DNA of 64,000 bases, taken from positions 2,046,001-2,110,000 of the forward strand of contig NZ_CP162006.1 of the NCBI RefSeq assembly GCF_040822085.1, in the 5' to 3' direction. The notes below the pieces were generated by a model. The model did no database searches. It was not told the origin of the DNA and was given only the letters and a program-made list of their open reading frames with translations. This document shows, piece after piece, positions 36,569 through 45,827 of this stretch. Position numbers and translations under genes: made by a program. The DNA is from Rhodoferax sp. WC2427 (lineage in GTDB: Bacteria; Pseudomonadota; Gammaproteobacteria; Burkholderiales; Burkholderiaceae_C). Numbering within the stretch: the first letter of the stretch is position 1; each line of letters starts with the position of its first letter.

Positions 36569-37318
36569 TCAGTCCTTCGGCTGGGCGTAAGCCGCATTCA
36601 GCTGGGCGTTGATGGTGTGCCACAACGGACGCACCATGAGGCGCAACCCTTGGTAGACCTCGTCCACCCGCAGCATCGATGGCACGCGCTGGCCCCGGTG
36701 CTCCACCGGGCCGCCAATCGGGATGATGTTGACCCCGAGTTTGCCAAAGTGCTCGGCCAGTCGGGGTTCTGTAAGGGTGAACAAGGTGTCGATGCCATGG
36801 CGTTGGGCCATCAAAACGGCACCGATGTACAGGCTGACGGGAAGGTAAGGGAAGCGGGGCTGCTTCTGGTCGCCAAAATCCTGGTCCGAGATACTTGCTT
36901 CGCTTTGTTGTTCGCCCTTGCGTCGGCGAAATTCAGACATCACCGCCAGCCGGGACACCTCGGCAATGCGACCGCGCGGCTGCAGGGCGGGGTCGATGAT
37001 GCTGCGGTCCAGCGTGTTTTTGCAGGTCAGCTCGAACGGCAGTGGCGCCGCGGGGTGGGCTGGGTCCGCGAGTACCAGCCGTGCGCAGCCTGCCAGGCGG
37101 GTGCCATCGGCGCTACGCACCAGGCAGTGCTGGGAGCGGTAGTCGTATTTGTCGGTTTCATGCTGGTCCTCGCGCACCGGCTCAAAGCCGAGCTCGCGGG
37201 CGTAGACGTCATGCCGGATAAAAAACACGTCGTTGACGCGGCTGGGCTCCAATGCGGGCGCAATTTCAAAGTACTGTTTGTAGCCGTCGCCCAGGTTGAG
37301 GCGGGGAGTGTCTGACAT
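36569..37318 (-). CDS. PEP-CTERM/exosortase-associated acyltransferase
   Basis: A 249-residue protein resembling the acyltransferase group found with PEP-CTERM/exosortase systems and the N-acyl amino acid synthases: FFIRHDVYARELGFEPVRED, RLAGCARLVLAD, RGRIAEVSRLAVMSEFRRRK and LGVNIIPIGGPVEHRGQRVP. These use acyl carriers to acylate small amines. No exosortase, PEP-CTERM protein or surface polysaccharide cluster is visible nearby, so it is a lone copy here. The start at 37318 (MSDTPRLNLG) is preferred over an upstream extension that overlaps ppx. Confidence 0.75.
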   Translation of the reverse strand: MSDTPRLNLGDGYKQYFEIAPALEPSRVNDVFFIRHDVYARELGFEPVREDQHETDKYDYRSQHCLVRSADGTRLAGCARLVLADPAHPAAPLPFELTCKNTLDRSIIDPALQPRGRIAEVSRLAVMSEFRRRKGEQQSEASISDQDFGDQKQPRFPYLPVSLYIGAVLMAQRHGIDTLFTLTEPRLAEHFGKLGVNIIPIGGPVEHRGQRVPSMLRVDEVYQGLRLMVRPLWHTINAQLNAAYAQPKD

Positions 37319-37430
37319 ACGGGCCTTGCGGGGTGTTAGCGGTGTTGCGGGATGTAACCGTACACACTTTGCACTGGCTTTACATAGGTTTCTTGAAATA
37401 TTTATTGCAATTTGCAACTGTAAATCACAT

Positions 37431-38936
37431 TTACGCCTCGGAAATTTGCAGAGACCAAGGCGTTTTTTGCCAGGCTTGTGCTTCTTCGCGCAGCAAATGC
37501 GCCGACTGGGGGAAGGCTTGCGCCCAGCCGGGACGGGTCGACAGTACAAATTGGCTGTCCAGTTCGGGGTCCATTCGGAGTTCCAAGCCGGCAGTGTCGG
37601 GGTCTCTGCGGGCGTGGCACAGCATGGTGGCCAGCCGCAAGCACAGCAATTGCTGCATGAAGGCCGCGTCGTCAAAGTCCAGTTCCAGCTTGCGCAGCTT
37701 GCCGCGGTGGCCTAGCACCATCTGGCTCAGGCGGTGCAGCTCCAACAGGGCAAAACCGGGTGCGTCCGCGTGTTCCAGAACATAGGCACCATGTTTGTGG
37801 TGGTCTTGGTGTGAGATTTGGCAGCCAATTTCATGCAATTGGCCAGCCCAGTTGAGTTTGCGCTGCTGGCGGGTCACTTCGCTGGCGGCGACATCGCTGC
37901 CGGTTTGCAACTGCCCGTACAGCGTGCAGGCCAGTTTGGCCACACGCTGGGCCTGCTGGGTGTCCACACCAAAGCGGCTGGCCATACGCTGCACCGAGAC
38001 GGCCCGCAGGTCGGTTTCTTCCTGGCCGCGTGCTACCAGGTCGTACAGCACGCCGTGCCGCAGGGCGCCGTCGGCGGCATGCATTTCGTCGATGCCCAGC
38101 AGGTCAAACACGGCGCGCAGCACGCTGATGCCGCCGCCAATGACCAGTTTGCGGTCGTCCTTCATGCCCTCGATACGCAGTTTCTCGACGCTCTGGGCTT
38201 TGAGCAGACGGTCGCTGATCCAGTCCAGGCCCTCGCGGGTGATGAGGTTCAGCGGCCAGCCTGCGGCATGCAGAATGTCGCCCACCGCGCCGACGGTGCC
38301 AGAGGAGCCATAGGCCACGTCCCAGGTGTCGCGGCGGTAGGCGTTCAGGGCTTCGTCCAATACCGCCTTGGCGGCGATTTCGGCAATGCGGAAGGCATCG
38401 CGGGTGAACTGGCCGTTGGGGAAGTACTTCATCGACCAGGCTACGCTGCCCACCCGGAAGGATTCCATCACCGTGGCGTCATAGGCCTGGCCCAGGATCA
38501 TTTCGGTGGAGCGCCCGCCGATATCCACCACCAGACGCCGCTCGTCCGACTGAGGCAGCAGCCGGGCCACGCCCTGGTAGATCAACCGGGCTTCTTCACG
38601 GCCCGGAATCACGTCGATAGGAAATCCCAGCACCTCGTGCGCCTTGGCCAGGAATTCGTCGCGGTTACGGGCCTCGCGCAGGGTCTGGGTGGCGACGGCG
38701 CGCACCTGGTGGCGCTCGAACCCGGCCAGGCGTTCGCCAAAGCGGGCCAGGCAATCCCAGCCGCGCTGCATGGCTTCCTGGCTGAGATTGCGGTTTTCGT
38801 CCAGGCCGTTGCCTTGGCGGACGGTTTCCTTCAGGTATTCGGTGCGGTGGATTTGCCCGTGGTCCAAGCGGCCTATTTCGAGGCGAAAGCTGTTGGAGCC
38901 CAGGTCCAGGGCGGCGATGAGAGTTCCGTTTTGCAT
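37431..38936 (-). CDS. ppx: Exopolyphosphatase
   Basis: A 501-residue Ppx/GppA-type phosphatase. The phosphate-1 loop is AALDLGSNSFRLEIGRL; VVDIGGRSTEMILG and YGSSGTVGAVGDIL are the further ASKHA motifs. The C-terminal helical HD-like domain contains GQLHEIGCQISHQDHHKHG. It removes terminal phosphate from polyphosphate. The start at 38936 (MQNGTLIAAL) fits the family. It is divergent from pstS, with a Pho box between them, so co-regulation with the phosphate regulon is likely. Confidence 0.93.
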   Translation of the reverse strand: MQNGTLIAALDLGSNSFRLEIGRLDHGQIHRTEYLKETVRQGNGLDENRNLSQEAMQRGWDCLARFGERLAGFERHQVRAVATQTLREARNRDEFLAKAHEVLGFPIDVIPGREEARLIYQGVARLLPQSDERRLVVDIGGRSTEMILGQAYDATVMESFRVGSVAWSMKYFPNGQFTRDAFRIAEIAAKAVLDEALNAYRRDTWDVAYGSSGTVGAVGDILHAAGWPLNLITREGLDWISDRLLKAQSVEKLRIEGMKDDRKLVIGGGISVLRAVFDLLGIDEMHAADGALRHGVLYDLVARGQEETDLRAVSVQRMASRFGVDTQQAQRVAKLACTLYGQLQTGSDVAASEVTRQQRKLNWAGQLHEIGCQISHQDHHKHGAYVLEHADAPGFALLELHRLSQMVLGHRGKLRKLELDFDDAAFMQQLLCLRLATMLCHARRDPDTAGLELRMDPELDSQFVLSTRPGWAQAFPQSAHLLREEAQAWQKTPWSLQISEA

Positions 38937-39000
38937 GGTGTGGCCGCTTTTTTCGTGGGCGCAGCATAGCACCCACGGCGGCGGCACCATGGCGTTATTT

Positions 39001-39018
39001 TTGTCACATAGATGTCAC
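39001..39018 (+). promoter_or_regulatory. Pho box (PhoB site)
   Basis: TTGTCAC-ATAG-ATGTCAC reproduces the 7-4-7 direct-repeat layout of a Pho box (CTGTCAT-N4-CTGTCAT). It lies 97 bases before pstS and 65 bases from ppx, so it can serve either gene. Confidence 0.8.
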
Positions 39019-39114
39019 ATAACCTTCTTAAAGTACGGCCATCGCCAGGGTTTGCCCATCCGGTAAACCACGGCACCATTTCGACATGTTTCCACTTACC
39101 CAAAGGGTTTTCTG

Positions 39115-40158
39115 ATGCAAGTACGTTTCAAAATCGCCATGGTCAGCTTGGCTGGTTCGGCTGCCTTGTCTTTTGCCGGTTTCGCCAGTGCCCAAGAAAT
39201 TACCGGTGCCGGTGCCACATTCCCCGCACCCGTGTACTCCAAATGGGCGGCTGAGTACAACAAGGCCACCGGTGTCAAAATCAACTACCAGTCCGTAGGC
39301 TCCGGCGCCGGCATCAAGCAGATCGACTCCAAGACGGTGGACTTCGGTGCGTCCGACATGCCCCAAACCGACGATGTGCTCAAGGCCAAGGGCCAGATGC
39401 AGTTTCCCGCCGTCATCGGCGGCACGGTACCCGTGGTCAACATCAAGGGCATTGCGCCTGGCCAACTCAAGCTGACGGGCGCCGTGCTGGGCGACATCTT
39501 CCTGGGCAAGATCACCAAGTGGAACGACGCAGCGCTGGTGGCGTTGAACCCCGGCGTGGCCTTGCCCGACGCTGCCATCACCACGGTGCACCGCGCCGAT
39601 GGTTCGGGCACCACTTTCAACTTCACCAACTACCTGAGCCGCGTCCACCCCGAGTGGAAAGAAAAAGTGGGCGAGGGCACAGCCGTGAACTGGCCGTCCG
39701 GTTCGGGCGGCAAGGGCAATGAAGGCGTGGCCACGTTCGTGAACCGCCTGCCCAATTCCATTGGCTACGTGGAATACGCGTACGTCAAGCAAAGCAAGAT
39801 GACCTATGCCTTGCTGAAGAACCGCGATGGCGTGTTTGTGGCGCCCAGCGACACCGCTTTCGCCGCTGCCGCTGCCGGTGCAGACTGGAATAAATCGTTC
39901 TACCAGCTGATCACCGACCAGCCTGGCAAGGAAGCCTGGCCTATCTCTACCGCCACCTTCATCTTGATGCACACCAAGCAGGAAAAGCCAGCGAACGCCA
40001 CCGAAGTGTTCAAGTTCTTCAACTGGGCCTACAAAAACGGCGCCAAGATTGCCGACGATCTGGACTATGTGCCTTTGCCCGCACCCGTGGTGGCGGTGAT
40101 TGAAAAGGCCTGGAGCCAGGTGACCGATACCGCTGGCAAACCCGTCGCCATCAAGTAA
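39115..40158 (+). CDS. pstS: Phosphate ABC transporter substrate-binding protein
   Basis: A 347-residue periplasmic protein with signal peptide ([20 protein letters not shown]). The phosphate-binding segments [40 protein letters not shown] and [16 protein letters not shown] match PstS. It delivers inorganic phosphate to PstCA. It is the first gene of the pst operon, downstream of the Pho box. Confidence 0.96.
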   Translation: MQVRFKIAMVSLAGSAALSFAGFASAQEITGAGATFPAPVYSKWAAEYNKATGVKINYQSVGSGAGIKQIDSKTVDFGASDMPQTDDVLKAKGQMQFPAVIGGTVPVVNIKGIAPGQLKLTGAVLGDIFLGKITKWNDAALVALNPGVALPDAAITTVHRADGSGTTFNFTNYLSRVHPEWKEKVGEGTAVNWPSGSGGKGNEGVATFVNRLPNSIGYVEYAYVKQSKMTYALLKNRDGVFVAPSDTAFAAAAAGADWNKSFYQLITDQPGKEAWPISTATFILMHTKQEKPANATEVFKFFNWAYKNGAKIADDLDYVPLPAPVVAVIEKAWSQVTDTAGKPVAIK

Positions 40159-40189
40159 GCCCCGATACCTTAGGACCAAGGAGCAAAAC

Positions 40190-41221
40190 GTGTCATCTAC
40201 ACTTCCGGCGACCGAGCACCTGTTAAATCCATCTGGTAAGTCTTCCGGACACGCGATGACCACTCCTCCCCGCCCCAAAGCGGCCCGCTCCGGGCCGGTT
40301 TTCGACCGTATCTTTGCCTGGCTGGCCAAGGGTTCGGCCATCTTCACCCTGGTCATGCTGGTCGCCATCCTGGCGTCGCTCACCATCAGTGCCTGGCCCG
40401 CGATTGCCAAGTACGGGCTGGGATTTTTGACCAGCACCACCTGGGACCCGGTCAAGGAAGACTTTGGCGGCCTGGTGATGATCTACGGCACGGTGATGAC
40501 CTCGTTCATCGCCTTGCTGATTGCGGTACCGGTGAGTTTCGGCATCGCGCTGTTCCTGACCGAGCTGTCGCCCGCCTGGCTGAAGCGCCCGCTGGGCACC
40601 GCCATTGAATTGCTGGCTGCGGTGCCCTCCATCGTCTATGGCATGTGGGGTTTGCTGGTGTTCAGCCCGGTGCTGTCCACCTATGTGCAGCAGCCTTTGC
40701 AAGCGGCGTTTGGCGATGTGCCTTTCCTGGGCACGCTGTTTTCCGGTGCACCGGTAGGCATCGGCATTTTGTCGGCCGGCATCATCCTGGCGATCATGAT
40801 CATCCCGTTCATCGCCGCGGTGATGCGCGATGTGTTTGAAGTCACTCCCACGCTGCTGAAGGAATCGGCCTACGGCCTGGGTGCCACCACCTGGGAAGTG
40901 GTGTCCAAGGTCGTGCTGCCCTATACCAAGTCGGGTGTAGTGGGCGGCATCATGCTGGGCTTGGGTCGGGCCATTGGTGAAACCATGGCGGTGACCTTTG
41001 TGATTGGCAACTTCAACCAATTGGATTCGCTCAGCCTGTTCCAGGCGGCCAATAGCATTACCTCGGCGCTGGCCAACGAGTTTGCCGAGGCGGGCGAAGG
41101 CCTGCACCAAGGCGCTCTGATGTATCTGGGCCTGGTGCTGTTCTTTATCACTTTCGTCATTCTTTCCCTGTCCAAATTGCTGCTGTCGCAGCTGCGGAAA
41201 AATGAAGGAGCCAAATCATGA
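40190..41221 (+). CDS. pstC: Phosphate ABC transporter permease PstC
   Basis: A 343-residue inner-membrane permease with about six helices. The permease EAA-like loop is [20 protein letters not shown], followed by [16 protein letters not shown]. It starts with GTG 6 bases after an AAGGAG site. Its end overlaps the pstA ATG by 4 bases. Confidence 0.94.
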   Translation: MSSTLPATEHLLNPSGKSSGHAMTTPPRPKAARSGPVFDRIFAWLAKGSAIFTLVMLVAILASLTISAWPAIAKYGLGFLTSTTWDPVKEDFGGLVMIYGTVMTSFIALLIAVPVSFGIALFLTELSPAWLKRPLGTAIELLAAVPSIVYGMWGLLVFSPVLSTYVQQPLQAAFGDVPFLGTLFSGAPVGIGILSAGIILAIMIIPFIAAVMRDVFEVTPTLLKESAYGLGATTWEVVSKVVLPYTKSGVVGGIMLGLGRAIGETMAVTFVIGNFNQLDSLSLFQAANSITSALANEFAEAGEGLHQGALMYLGLVLFFITFVILSLSKLLLSQLRKNEGAKS

Positions 41222-42105
41222 CCACGGGCGAAATGTTGCTCAAAGCGGCCGCGCTGGAACACACGCGCAGCGTCAAATACGCCAAACGCAAACGCGTCAA
41301 CCAGATTGCCCTGGTGCTGGCCCTGGGAGCCATGGCTTTCGGCTTGTTCTGGCTCTTCTGGATCTTGTTTGAAACCGTGCGCCTGGGCATTGAAGGCCTG
41401 ACCATGGCCACCCTGACCCAGATGACCCCGCCGCCTAACGACGAAGGCGGCCTGGCCAACGCCATCTACGGCTCATTTCTGATGGTGACGCTGGCCACCT
41501 GCGTGGGCGCACCCATCGGCATCATGGCCGGTATCTACCTGGCCGAGTACGACACCAAGAGCTGGCTGGCCTCGACCACCCGGTTTGTGAACGACATTTT
41601 GCTGTCGGCTCCCTCCATCGTAATCGGCCTGTTCGTCTACGCCGTAGTGGTGTCGCGCTTCAAGTCGTTTTCCGGCTGGGCCGGGGTGGTGGCCTTGGCG
41701 CTGATCGTGATTCCGGTGGTCATCCGCACTACCGAGAACATGCTGCAACTGGTGCCGCCCGGCCTGCGGGAAGCGGCTTACGCCCTGGGTGCGCCCAAGT
41801 GGAAGGTGATTCTGAGCATCACCCTGAAGGCCGCCCGGGCCGGTGTGATTACCGGTGTGATGCTGGCCGTGGCCCGTATCGCCGGAGAAACCGCGCCGCT
41901 GCTGTTCACCGCTCTAAGCAACCAGTTCTGGACTTCCAGCCTGAGCCAGCCCATGGCCAGCCTGCCGGTCACGATCTTCAAATTTGCGATGAGTCCGTAT
42001 GAAAACTGGCAAAAGCTGGCTTGGGCCGGGGTCTTTTTGATCACCATGGCCGTGCTGGGTCTGAATATTTTGGCCCGTCTGTGGGCTGGTTCCAACAAGA
42101 ATTAA
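41218..42105 (+). CDS. pstA: Phosphate ABC transporter permease PstA
   Basis: A 295-residue permease. The cytoplasmic loop [20 protein letters not shown] and [20 protein letters not shown] are PstA signatures. It pairs with PstC to form the phosphate channel. It is translationally coupled to pstC (ATGA) and 14 bases before pstB. Confidence 0.94.
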   Translation: MTTGEMLLKAAALEHTRSVKYAKRKRVNQIALVLALGAMAFGLFWLFWILFETVRLGIEGLTMATLTQMTPPPNDEGGLANAIYGSFLMVTLATCVGAPIGIMAGIYLAEYDTKSWLASTTRFVNDILLSAPSIVIGLFVYAVVVSRFKSFSGWAGVVALALIVIPVVIRTTENMLQLVPPGLREAAYALGAPKWKVILSITLKAARAGVITGVMLAVARIAGETAPLLFTALSNQFWTSSLSQPMASLPVTIFKFAMSPYENWQKLAWAGVFLITMAVLGLNILARLWAGSNKN

Positions 42106-42119
42106 TCTGAGTCCTCACC

Positions 42120-42893
42120 ATGCAAACCACTGTTGCAAGCCCCTCGAAAATCTCGGTCAAAGACCTGAATTTCTTCTACGGAAAGTTCCATGCGCTCAAG
42201 GGCATCAACATGGAAATCCCGGAAAAGAAGGTCACCGCCTTCATCGGCCCTTCAGGCTGCGGTAAATCCACGCTGCTGCGCATCTTCAACCGCATGTTCG
42301 AGCTCTATCCCGAGCAGCGCGCCGAAGGCCAGATTCTGCTGGACGGCGAGAACCTGTTGACCAGCAAGAAAGACGTGGCCCTGCTGCGCGCCAAGGTCGG
42401 CATGGTGTTTCAGAAGCCCACGCCGTTCCCGATGTCGATCTACGACAACATCACCTTTGGTGTGAAGCTGTTTGAAGACCTCAACACCACCGACATGGAA
42501 GAGCGCGTCGAATGGGCGCTGCGCAAGGCTGCTCTCTGGAACGAAGTGAAGGACAAGCTCAACCAGAGCGGCTCCAGCCTGTCCGGCGGCCAGCAGCAGC
42601 GCCTGTGCATTGCCCGCGGCATTGCCATCAAGCCCGAAGTGCTGTTGCTCGACGAGCCCTGCTCGGCCCTGGATCCCATCTCTACCTCCAAGGTCGAAGA
42701 GCTGATCACCGAGCTGAAGAATGACTACACCGTGGTCATCGTGACCCACAACATGCAGCAGGCCGCGCGGTGCAGCGACTACACCGCCTACATGTACCTG
42801 GGCGACCTGATGGAGTTTGGTGCCACCGAAGACATCTTCTTCAAGCCCAAGCGCAAAGAGACTGAAGACTACATCACTGGACGCTTCGGCTAA
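42120..42893 (+). CDS. pstB: Phosphate ABC transporter ATP-binding protein
   Basis: A 257-residue ATPase of the phosphate importer. Walker A is [15 protein letters not shown], the signature [15 protein letters not shown], Walker [14 protein letters not shown] and the H-loop [10 protein letters not shown]. It powers PstSCA and takes part in the signal to PhoR through PhoU. Confidence 0.97.
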   Translation: MQTTVASPSKISVKDLNFFYGKFHALKGINMEIPEKKVTAFIGPSGCGKSTLLRIFNRMFELYPEQRAEGQILLDGENLLTSKKDVALLRAKVGMVFQKPTPFPMSIYDNITFGVKLFEDLNTTDMEERVEWALRKAALWNEVKDKLNQSGSSLSGGQQQRLCIARGIAIKPEVLLLDEPCSALDPISTSKVEELITELKNDYTVVIVTHNMQQAARCSDYTAYMYLGDLMEFGATEDIFFKPKRKETEDYITGRFG

Positions 42894-42944
42894 AAGTTGA
42901 CGAACACCCCCCAGCGTAGTCAACCCTTTTGAATTGGAGACCTC

Positions 42945-43646
42945 ATGCCCGATAAACATCTTTCCAGCCAGTTCGACAGCGAACTCAATGGCGTTTCCAG
43001 CCGCGTGATGGAGCTGGGCGGCCTGGTGGAATCGCAGATCCGCCAGGCGGTCTACGCGCTGTCGCAATTCAGCGTCGAAGTGGCCGACCAGGTCGCCGAA
43101 ACCGAAATCCGTGTGAATGGCATGGAAATCGAAATCGACCGCGAACTCTCCAGCATCATCGCCCGCCGCCAGCCCACGGCGCGGGATTTGCGCCTGCTGA
43201 TCGCCATCTCCAAAACCACCGCCAACCTGGAGCGCGTGGGCGACGAGGCCAACAAGATCGCCCGCATGGCCAAATCCATCGCCCGGAGCAGCTCACCCCG
43301 CTCCTTGCCCACGCTGGACCTGCGCGTGTCGGCCGATATGGCCTCCGGCCTGCTGCGCAAGGCCCTGGACGCATTTGCCCGGTTGGACACCGCCGCGGCG
43401 CTGGACATTCTGAAAGAAGACGACCTCATCGACCAGGAGTTCGACGGCTTTGTGCGCAAGCTCATCACCTACATGATGGAAGACCCGCGCACCATTACCG
43501 CCAGCCTGGACCTGCTGTTCATCGCCAAAGCCATCGAGCGTATCGGTGACCACGCCAAGAACATTGCCGAGTTCATCATCTACATTGTGAAGGGCGAAGA
43601 CGTGCGCCACGCCACCGTCGCTCAGGTGGAGTCGGCACTGCAATGA
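42945..43646 (+). CDS. phoU: Phosphate signalling regulator PhoU
   Basis: A 233-residue, two-repeat helical protein. The metal-binding repeats are TTANLERVGDEANKIARMAK and AKAIERIGDHAKNIAEFIIY. PhoU links PstB state to PhoR and represses the regulon when phosphate is plentiful. The phoB ATG overlaps its stop codon by 4 bases. Confidence 0.95.
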   Translation: MPDKHLSSQFDSELNGVSSRVMELGGLVESQIRQAVYALSQFSVEVADQVAETEIRVNGMEIEIDRELSSIIARRQPTARDLRLLIAISKTTANLERVGDEANKIARMAKSIARSSSPRSLPTLDLRVSADMASGLLRKALDAFARLDTAAALDILKEDDLIDQEFDGFVRKLITYMMEDPRTITASLDLLFIAKAIERIGDHAKNIAEFIIYIVKGEDVRHATVAQVESALQ

Positions 43647-44371
43647 AAACCATGCCCCGGGTCTTGATCGTCGAAGACGAGCCCGCGATTGCCGAGCTGA
43701 TTGCGGTGAATCTACGCCACAGTGGCTTCCAGCCGACCTGGGCGATGGACAGCGTCACGGCGCAGTGCGAGCTTGATGCCATGCTGCCCGATGTGATCTT
43801 GCTGGACTGGATGCTGCCCGGCGAAAGTGGCCTGTCACTGGCCAAAAAATGGCGTGCCAATCCGCGCACCAAGGCCGTGCCCATCATTTTGCTGACCGCC
43901 CGCAGCGACGAAAATGACCGCGTGGCCGGTCTGGATGCCGGGGCCGACGATTACATCTCCAAGCCGTTTTCCACCAAGGAAATGCTGGCCCGGATCCGCG
44001 CGGTGCTGCGCCGCCGTGCGCCCGAGCAAGAGAGTGGTACGTTGCGCATCGGCGCCCTGGCGCTGGATGCCGCTACCTACCGGGTCACCTTCCAGGACCA
44101 GGCCGTGAAGATCGGCCCGACCGAGTTCAAGCTGCTGCAGTACCTGATGAAGAATGCCGAGCGCGTGCACTCACGCTCGCAGTTGCTCGACCGGGTCTGG
44201 GGTGACCATGTGTTTATTGAAGAACGCACAGTGGATGTGCACGTCAAACGCCTGCGCGAATCCCTGGGTGCCGGCGGGACCATGGTGGAAACGGTACGTG
44301 GCGCAGGCTACCGCATCACGGCGCAGCCCATCGCCGCCGCAACCACTTCCCCGGCGGTTTCCGCTGCCTGA
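43643..44371 (+). CDS. phoB: Phosphate regulon response regulator PhoB
   Basis: A 242-residue OmpR-type regulator. The receiver Asp lies in VILLDWMLPGESGLSLAKKW, and the winged helix includes IGPTEFKLLQYLMKNAERVH and RTVDVHVKRLRESLG. It binds Pho boxes such as the one before pstS. The order phoU-phoB-phoR is standard for this group. Confidence 0.95.
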   Translation: MKTMPRVLIVEDEPAIAELIAVNLRHSGFQPTWAMDSVTAQCELDAMLPDVILLDWMLPGESGLSLAKKWRANPRTKAVPIILLTARSDENDRVAGLDAGADDYISKPFSTKEMLARIRAVLRRRAPEQESGTLRIGALALDAATYRVTFQDQAVKIGPTEFKLLQYLMKNAERVHSRSQLLDRVWGDHVFIEERTVDVHVKRLRESLGAGGTMVETVRGAGYRITAQPIAAATTSPAVSAA

Positions 44372-44413
44372 TTTCCCGGGTGGTGCGTACACCATCCTTA
44401 TCCAATTCTCCCT

Positions 44414-45772
44414 ATGTGGTTTCGATTCTTGAGCTTTTTGGGCCTGCAACTGGGCGCGGGCCTGCTGGGCTGGGAGTGGGCTGCCTACCCCGGCGCGCTG
44501 GCCGGTGTGGTGCTGGCAGGCATTTTCTGGATGCTGCTGGATGCCGTGCGGGGCCTGCGCGTGATGCGCTGGCTACGCACTGGCGAGGCCGCCCAGGCCC
44601 CGCACATGCAGGGCTGGTGGGGTGAGATCACCGACCGCACCCGCCGCTGGCTGCGCCAGACGCAGCAAAAAATGTTGGATGCCGAGACCCGCCTGCAGGA
44701 GTTTCTGGCCGCTATCCAGGCTTCGCCCAACGGCGTGGTGCTGCTGGATGCCCAGGGCCGCATCGAGTGGTGCAACCACATCGCAGCCGAACATTTCGGC
44801 TTCGATGCCCAGCGCGATCTGCAGCAGCTCATTGGCAATCTGGTGCGTGACCCGGCCTTTGCCGCCTATTACGCCGAGCCCGATCCGTCGCGCGGCACCT
44901 TTATGCACGGCAGAGGGGGCACCGCCAGCCGGCCGGTGCGCCTGTCGGTGCATCTGCACCCTTATGGCGATGGCCGTCGGCTGCTGCTGTCGCGTGACGT
45001 GACGGCCGTGGAGCAGGCCGAGGCCATGCGCCGTGACTTTGTGGCCAATGTGTCGCACGAGATCCGCACGCCGTTGACTGTGATGTCGGGCTTCGTCGAA
45101 ACCATGCAGAGCCTGCCGCTGGACGAAGGCCAGCGCGAGCGTTACCTGGGTTTCATGGCCCAGCAGGCCCAGCGCATGCAGACCCTGGTGAGCGACCTGC
45201 TGACCTTGTCCAGCATCGAAGGCAGCCCGGCCCCCAGCACCAGCGAATGGATCGTACTGCGCGACCTGCTGGCCCAATGCGCCCGCGAGGCCGAGGCTTT
45301 GTCGGGCATGGTGACCGCCGGGAATAACAAGGTGCATGCCCTGCGCTTTGGTCCCATGCCCGAAGGCTCCATCGCCGGGGCGTCGAGTGAATTGCTTAGT
45401 GCCTTGTCGAATCTGGTCAGCAACGCCGTGCGCTACACGCCTGCCGGGGGGCGTATCGACGTGCGCTGGCAGCCTTTGCCCGATGGCCGGGCCGAATTTT
45501 CGGTGAAAGACACCGGGCCGGGTATCGCCGCCGAACACTTGCCACGCCTGACCGAGCGCTTCTACCGCGTGGACCCGAGCCGGTCGCGTGAAACCGGCGG
45601 CACCGGCCTGGGCCTGGCCATCGTCAAGCACGTGGTGCAGCGCCACGGCGCCGAGTTGCGCATCGAGAGCATCCAGGGCCAGGGTTCGCGGTTTGCCATT
45701 GTTTTTCCGGCCAGCCGCTTGCGTGGCAGTGTGCTGCAGGTGGCCAGCATCTCGGAACGAAATACTATCTAA
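44414..45772 (+). CDS. phoR: Phosphate regulon sensor kinase PhoR
   Basis: A 452-residue kinase. Two N-terminal membrane helices (LSFLGLQLGAGLLGWEWAAY, ALAGVVLAGIFWMLLDAV) lack a large periplasmic domain, as usual for PhoR. A PAS domain (ASPNGVVLLDAQGRIEWCN) precedes the H-box VANVSHEIRTPLTVMSGFVE and the ATPase motifs, ending GGTGLGLAIVKHVVQRHG. The final codons and stop (ACT ATC TAA) come from a dispersed repeat. Confidence 0.95.
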   Translation: MWFRFLSFLGLQLGAGLLGWEWAAYPGALAGVVLAGIFWMLLDAVRGLRVMRWLRTGEAAQAPHMQGWWGEITDRTRRWLRQTQQKMLDAETRLQEFLAAIQASPNGVVLLDAQGRIEWCNHIAAEHFGFDAQRDLQQLIGNLVRDPAFAAYYAEPDPSRGTFMHGRGGTASRPVRLSVHLHPYGDGRRLLLSRDVTAVEQAEAMRRDFVANVSHEIRTPLTVMSGFVETMQSLPLDEGQRERYLGFMAQQAQRMQTLVSDLLTLSSIEGSPAPSTSEWIVLRDLLAQCAREAEALSGMVTAGNNKVHALRFGPMPEGSIAGASSELLSALSNLVSNAVRYTPAGGRIDVRWQPLPDGRAEFSVKDTGPGIAAEHLPRLTERFYRVDPSRSRETGGTGLGLAIVKHVVQRHGAELRIESIQGQGSRFAIVFPASRLRGSVLQVASISERNTI

Positions 45773-45820
45773 TTGATAGCTGCTTGTGCCGATGGAATGG
45801 GCGTTGGCAGCCAAAAAAGC
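45764..45820 (+). repeat. Dispersed AGCTGCT repeat, copy F
   Basis: Reads ACTATCTAATTGATAGCTGC, TTGTGCCGATGGAATGGGCG, TTGGCAGCC. It contains the phoR stop codon and extends almost to the convergent membrane-protein gene. Confidence 0.75.
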
Positions 45821-45827
45821 TTACAAA

